A stretch of DNA of 37,228 nucleotides from Nitrospira sp. (lineage in GTDB: Bacteria > Nitrospirota > Nitrospiria > Nitrospirales > Nitrospiraceae). The DNA is taken from contig JAHBWR010000024.1 of NCBI GenBank assembly GCA_019636875.1, positions 1 through 37,228 on the forward strand, written 5' to 3'. Shown piece by piece: positions 33,661 to 37,228 of the stretch (position 1 is the first letter of the stretch; each line of letters opens with the position of its first letter). A program made the position numbers and the translations under genes. The notes beneath the pieces are model-generated. The model was not told the DNA's origin, ran no database searches, and was given only the letters and a program-made list of their open reading frames with translations.

Positions 33661-34866
33661 TCACACCTGATCTCCGAAGAGTTCTGATTTGAGAGTAAAA
33701 GCGTTTTTTGTCACGATATAGTCCCCTTCCTGTAAGCCCTTCACGATGGTCGTCATCTCGCCGTTCGATTCCCCCGTTTCCACCCACCGTACCTCGAATG
33801 TCGCGCGGCCGCTTTGGAGAAAGACGAATTGCTTTTCCCGACGACTTTGCACGGCCCCTTGCGGGACCACCAGCGCCTGTTCCTCTGGCTCTAACACGAT
33901 ACGGATCAGGGCATACATTTCGGCCTTGAGTTTAAAATCAGGATTGGGCAACTCCAGACGCACGCGGAGCGTCCGAGTCCGTGGATCGACGACGTTCCCC
34001 ACATAGGTGATCGGCCCGCGAAACGCCTCGTTGGGATAGCTGGGAAGACGTACCTCGACTGCCTGAGCGCGTGGGGTTCCCTTCGCCGGCAGAAACGGCA
34101 CATCGTTTTCCGGCACATCGGCGATCACCCACATATGGGAAAGGTCGGCAATCACAAACAAGGTTTCGGTCGTTTCAACAACCTCGCCGATCACAATGTT
34201 GCGCGCAATGACGAACCCGTGGAACGGCGCTGTGATGTGCACGCGCGACTGGACAGTTCGGCTTTGAGCAAGCTGTTTGATTTGCACATCACTCATGCCC
34301 ATCAGTCGGAGACGCTGATAAGCCTCTCGAGTCTCGGCTTGCGCGCGGACCATTTCCCCCTCGCGCCGTTGTCCCTCGGCCACAGAAATGATGTCTTCTT
34401 TCAATAAGACCTTTGCACGTTCATACGCACGGCTGACCACATACAAGATTGCCTTTGCCTTGAGGTATGCTGATTGGGCATCCGCAAATTCCCGACTATC
34501 CAGCGTCGCCAGCACCGTCCCTGGTTCCACTTCTTGTCCGAGATCCGCGTCGACGTGGCTTGCTCGTCCGCCGACGAGAGTCGTGACATTGGCCGTTTTG
34601 CGTTGATCCAGTTCAATGGTTCCTGGGAAATCTCGATGACTCCGAAAGACTTGTCGTCGCACCGGTTCAACCTTGATGCCGCTCTTGGCCATCGCGTTCT
34701 CATCGAGGCTGAGGGCATGGAGAGTTTCATCCTCCCCGGTCTTTTTTGGTGTCTCGGCAGAAGTGCCTTTAGATTCGGACCCGCACCCATAGATAAGCAT
34801 CACGAAGGGGAGAAAACTGACCAGCGTCCATGAGATCCTCCTTGCTTTACGCAGTGGCTGATTCAT
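33661..34866 (-). CDS. RND periplasmic adaptor, CusB/CzcB family
   Basis: A 401-residue membrane-fusion lipoprotein with a leader ending in the lipobox IYGC. It has the HlyD-like parts: GRASHVDADLGQEVEPGTVLATLDS (biotinyl-like), a helical hairpin around VSRAYERAKVLLKEDIIS, and SRVHITAPFHGFVIARNIVIGE. It would bridge the RND pump and the outer-membrane channel. No His- or Met-rich metal-binding N-terminus like CusB is obvious. It sits 42 nt downstream of the channel gene and 7 nt upstream of the pump gene. Confidence 0.9.
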   Translation of the reverse strand: MNQPLRKARRISWTLVSFLPFVMLIYGCGSESKGTSAETPKKTGEDETLHALSLDENAMAKSGIKVEPVRRQVFRSHRDFPGTIELDQRKTANVTTLVGGRASHVDADLGQEVEPGTVLATLDSREFADAQSAYLKAKAILYVVSRAYERAKVLLKEDIISVAEGQRREGEMVRAQAETREAYQRLRLMGMSDVQIKQLAQSRTVQSRVHITAPFHGFVIARNIVIGEVVETTETLFVIADLSHMWVIADVPENDVPFLPAKGTPRAQAVEVRLPSYPNEAFRGPITYVGNVVDPRTRTLRVRLELPNPDFKLKAEMYALIRIVLEPEEQALVVPQGAVQSRREKQFVFLQSGRATFEVRWVETGESNGEMTTIVKGLQEGDYIVTKNAFTLKSELFGDQV

Positions 34867-34908
34867 AGCGGATCCGATCGAAGAATTGCGGCATGCCGCG
34901 GGCCGTCT

Positions 34909-36222
34909 CTATCGGACATACAGACTTCTTCCGACAAACCGTTCCAACTGAGTCGTCGCAATGGAAAGATCGTGGCGGGCTTGCCAATAGTCCAGCATGA
35001 CTTCCCGATGTACCCGTTGAGCATCCAATACTTGAAGTAAACTGCTTTCCCCCCGCTTGAAACTGAATTGTGCCATTTCCAGAGCAACCTGTGTTTTACG
35101 CAGCAAACCCTTTTCAAACACGCCGACCAGGCGCTCCGCCGTGCCGGCATCCTTGAAATGCTGACTCACTTGCCGAATGAAGTCATACCGGACACGGAGT
35201 AGATTGGCTTCTTCCCGCCGGATGGTACCCAGGGCTGAGGCGATCTCTCCTTGCCGTTGATACCAGATCGGGAGAGGCACGCTGAGACCAGCTTGCACCG
35301 CTTCACGCCCGAGTTCACGCCAATAGCCACCCATCACAGTCAGGTTCGGCACGCGGGCTTGGCGCTCAAAATCCAGTGTCCTGCCGGACTCTTCGATCAC
35401 TTTACGCAGACGGCGAATCGTGGGGTGTTGCTCAAGCGCATCTTCAACCAACTGATTGCGTTCGAGCGCCTGAGGTAAACGTTCGAACTCACCATCGATC
35501 CGATAGCGGAGGCCAAGCGATCCGGCCGTGAGCGTATCAAGTACGACGAGGCTGACTTCCACATGGTTCTCTTCCCGAGTGACCCGTTGTTCCGCTTTGA
35601 GGACTTCCACCTCTGCCTTGATGGCCTCGAATCGAGGCGCCTCTCCCAGCTGCACACGCCGATCGACGGTCCGACGGATATCTTCGATGATGGCCAAGTT
35701 CTCTCTGGCCAGCTGAAGGCTTTGCTGCCTTGAAAGGAGGGTCCAAAATGCCAACTTCACATCGGCCCGCAGATGGAGCAGGGTCTCATCATACCCGACA
35801 ATCGCCCCTTCCAAACCGGCTTGCGCGGCATGCTTTCGCGCCTCTCGTTTCAACGGCCATTCCAGCGGTTGAAAAACTTGCGCATTGTATTCGGTCGCCG
35901 TATCAGGAGGCGTTTGCGTGACGGCTCCTGGCGTTAAGGCGCCGGTATCCCGAAGTGAGCCTCGACCGCCGTGGCCTGTGACACTCGGATTAGGGTAGGC
36001 ACCGGCCTGGACAAGCAATCCTTCCTGTATATCGATCACACCAATCGCGCCGGCCGGCCGAGGGTTCTTATCAATGGCCAACCCGATGACTTCAGGCAAC
36101 GAGTACGAGCGCGTCTCATCCTGCGCCTTTACAGACTGCCCTCTCGCGAGAAGGAGCAGCAGCATCAAAACCAGAGCGGTGATCTTTCCTCGCCTAAAAA
36201 GTGTTGGTGTCGGGCTCGTCAC
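34909..36222 (-). CDS. Outer-membrane efflux channel, CusC/CzcC (TolC) family
   Basis: A 437-residue outer-membrane factor with a signal peptide (ALVLMLLLLLARGQSVKAQ). The body is coiled-coil-rich in the TolC style (LARENLAIIEDIRRTVDRRV, MAQFSFKRGESSLLQVLDAQR). I start it at the GTG at 36222, which follows GAGG with a 7-nt spacer; the upstream frame to 36252 begins at a weaker GTG. It is the first gene of the efflux operon. A perfect 11-bp inverted repeat lies immediately upstream, at 36244-36283. Confidence 0.85.
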   Translation of the reverse strand: MTSPTPTLFRRGKITALVLMLLLLLARGQSVKAQDETRSYSLPEVIGLAIDKNPRPAGAIGVIDIQEGLLVQAGAYPNPSVTGHGGRGSLRDTGALTPGAVTQTPPDTATEYNAQVFQPLEWPLKREARKHAAQAGLEGAIVGYDETLLHLRADVKLAFWTLLSRQQSLQLARENLAIIEDIRRTVDRRVQLGEAPRFEAIKAEVEVLKAEQRVTREENHVEVSLVVLDTLTAGSLGLRYRIDGEFERLPQALERNQLVEDALEQHPTIRRLRKVIEESGRTLDFERQARVPNLTVMGGYWRELGREAVQAGLSVPLPIWYQRQGEIASALGTIRREEANLLRVRYDFIRQVSQHFKDAGTAERLVGVFEKGLLRKTQVALEMAQFSFKRGESSLLQVLDAQRVHREVMLDYWQARHDLSIATTQLERFVGRSLYVR

Positions 36223-36243
36223 AAGACACCCTCTTGGCGCATA

Positions 36244-36283
36244 ACTGCACACTTCGCCTGTCAGACATCACAAAGTGTGCAGT
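36244..36283 (-). promoter_or_regulatory. 11-bp perfect inverted repeat upstream of the efflux operon
   Basis: Arms ACTGCACACTT (36244-36254) and AAGTGTGCAGT (36273-36283) are separated by 18 nt, about 22 nt before the GTG at 36222. It may be an operator for a metal-responsive repressor or a leader hairpin. It could also terminate the upstream Slp transcript, but no T-run follows. Confidence 0.5.
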
Positions 36284-36327
36284 CCGGTTGAGCCATTCCT
36301 CATCAGTACTCGAGTGAAGGCAACTGC

Positions 36328-36888
36328 CTACCAATAGTAGGGATACCCGTAATAGCCTCGATATCCTCCATATCCCCAGCCATAGGGGTAGCCATAACCG
36401 GCATACGGGGTATACCCACTTTTCACGCGATCCCAATCCCAGACTGTGACGTGTTTGAGGGCGAGTTGAGGCACCTGTTGTTGTGTTTCATCGATCTGGA
36501 TAGTGGTTGTGCCCAACACTTCCCCCACGGCCGTGATTCGTTTATTTTCATCGTCGAATACAGCGGGGTCGGATACGTTGTCGCTCCGGTCGATCACGAC
36601 GAATCGTCCCTGTGACTCGGTTTCTTTCCCCGTCGGCATCAGGTCTTCGGACAACGGGATCTGCAAGACTTCGATTCTCGTCCCATCTTTTACACGTGTA
36701 GCCGACAACACCTTACCGCCCGCCAACATGAGTTTCCCTTTCTTCGCTTCCGGATTGCGTTTGATGTCGGAATAGCGCAAATCGCGATCAACCTTTCCCT
36801 CCAGTCGATCAGGGACGACATCCTTCCGGTTACAACCGCTCACGAATAGAAGCCCAACCGACATGATGCTGATCAACAGTATGTTCAT
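36328..36888 (-). CDS. Slp-family outer-membrane lipoprotein with Gly/Tyr-rich tail
   Basis: A 186-residue lipoprotein with the lipobox VSGC, paralogous to the product at 24077: DVVPDRLEGKVDRDL, RIEVLQIPLSEDLMP and RFVVIDRSDN correspond. The C-terminus is a Gly/Tyr-rich low-complexity tail with YGYPYGWGYGGYRGYYG, which could be exposed or aggregating. The ATG at 36888 has GGAAGG 8 nt upstream; a GTG at 36897 is an alternative. It lies 105 nt before the start of the efflux operon. An exact CTAG-N8-CTAG element lies upstream at 36981. Confidence 0.85.
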   Translation of the reverse strand: MNILLISIMSVGLLFVSGCNRKDVVPDRLEGKVDRDLRYSDIKRNPEAKKGKLMLAGGKVLSATRVKDGTRIEVLQIPLSEDLMPTGKETESQGRFVVIDRSDNVSDPAVFDDENKRITAVGEVLGTTTIQIDETQQQVPQLALKHVTVWDWDRVKSGYTPYAGYGYPYGWGYGGYRGYYGYPYYW

Positions 36889-36980
36889 GACCCTCACCTT
36901 CCTTTCTCTTCTCCGGCACCAAGGTTTTGTTCTACATGGCTGCAGCGTCTGTAACGTATCCTTCGTAGCGACGACCCAAC

Positions 36981-36997
36981 ACTAGCGCCATCCCTAG
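36981..36997 (-). promoter_or_regulatory. CTAG-N8-CTAG element upstream of slp-like gene
   Basis: Minus-strand reading CTAGGGATGGCGCTAGT, an exact CTAG-N8-CTAG, about 93 nt upstream of the ATG at 36888. Confidence 0.7.
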
Positions 36998-37060
36998 CAA
37001 GACTCTCTTCACCGACAGTGTCTTGACAACGCTGTGCCAAGAGGTCGATGAAACACTTCT

Positions 37061-37228
37061 CTATCGTCCCAAAGATCCTGGAGGAGCACTGGGTGCTGAC
37101 ATACCACTCCCGCCGAGATCTCTCACAGCCGGATCACCTTCTGGCCCCGGTCTCGCGTCCGGATAAGTCGGCAGTGGATTCGGGCCACCTCCATGAACAC
37201 TGTTAGGCACATCGGCGGAGGGAGTCAT
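37061..37228 (-). CDS. Gly/Pro-rich protein, partial
   Basis: An open frame of 55 codons ends with TAG at 37063-37061 and runs to the window edge. Its last visible residue is a Met exactly at 37228, so it is unclear whether this is the start or an internal Met. The composition (GGGPNPLPTYPDARPGPEGDP) resembles the other low-complexity secreted proteins here. No domain is recognised. Confidence 0.4.
   Translation of the reverse strand: MTPSADVPNSVHGGGPNPLPTYPDARPGPEGDPAVRDLGGSGMSAPSAPPGSLGR

Noticed and set aside
2495..36997. Element as a LexA/SOS box
   Set aside because: The N8-spaced dyad resembles CTGT-N8-ACAG in architecture, but the half-sites differ and no DNA-repair genes follow.
1..37228. 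Defence, CRISPR, phage or transposon system
   Set aside because: No repeat array, transposase, integrase, nuclease or toxin signature was seen on either strand.

Overview
The window looks like a stress, envelope and metal-handling region of a Gram-negative, mid-GC bacterium. Lipoproteins with lipobox cysteines, an outer-membrane channel, a tripartite RND pump and many signal peptides show a double membrane. The gene mix (Slp-type lipoproteins, several PRC-barrel proteins, DUF2238, DUF1328, DUF3015 and DUF4142 proteins, Cys-rich copper-storage-like protein, di-haem peroxidase-like cytochrome) suggests a Nitrospirota/Nitrospira-like organism. That assignment is an inference from gene content; no rRNA or marker gene is present.

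Layout. 136-2308: an SDR oxidoreductase facing an orphan sigma-54-dependent response regulator. 2735-3190: a cupredoxin-like lipoprotein. 3235-7654 (minus): a likely co-directional unit of di-haem cytochrome, formaldehyde-dehydrogenase-like Zn enzyme, a TIGR03067-like lipoprotein, a DUF3015 protein and an elastin-like VPGG(T/S) repeat protein. 7976-10729 (minus): tandem universal stress protein, DUF4142 protein and an HSL-type hydrolase. 10934-11761 (minus): an SRPBCC gene interrupted by an in-frame TGA. 12095-18845: a membrane protein, a small secreted protein, a second universal stress protein, an ABC flippase-like exporter, two tandem DUF2238 membrane proteins and a 30-residue membrane protein. 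18991-26389: three PRC-barrel proteins, a copper-storage-like Cys-rich protein, small Pro-rich secreted proteins, an Slp lipoprotein and several small beta-domain proteins. 26474-28909: two lipoproteins, a cyclase-family hydrolase and a DUF1328 protein. 29171-36888: an NhaA antiporter, a CusCBA/CzcCBA-type efflux operon and a second Slp lipoprotein. The window ends inside a Gly/Pro-rich ORF.

The main new observation is a 17-nt intergenic element, CTRG-N8-CYAG followed by T (typical form CTAGGGAATGTGCTAGT), found 14 times. It lies 56-220 nt upstream of start codons and each copy is oriented with the gene it precedes. Four divergent intergenic regions each carry one copy per direction. The genes downstream (the response regulator itself, cytochrome, hydrolase/USP operon, PRC-barrel, Slp, NhaA, DUF1328, cyclase and others) look like one stress/envelope regulon, so I propose the motif is the shared promoter or operator element. 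Six copies have the exact CTAG-N8-CTAG form; simple arithmetic with equal base frequencies predicts about 0.6 in 37 kb.

Copper or related metal handling is the other theme: a Cys-rich four-helix-bundle protein, a complete heavy-metal RND efflux operon with a CusA-like TM4 motif, and a cupredoxin-like lipoprotein. I saw no tRNA or rRNA, CRISPR array, insertion sequence, phage gene or known defence system.
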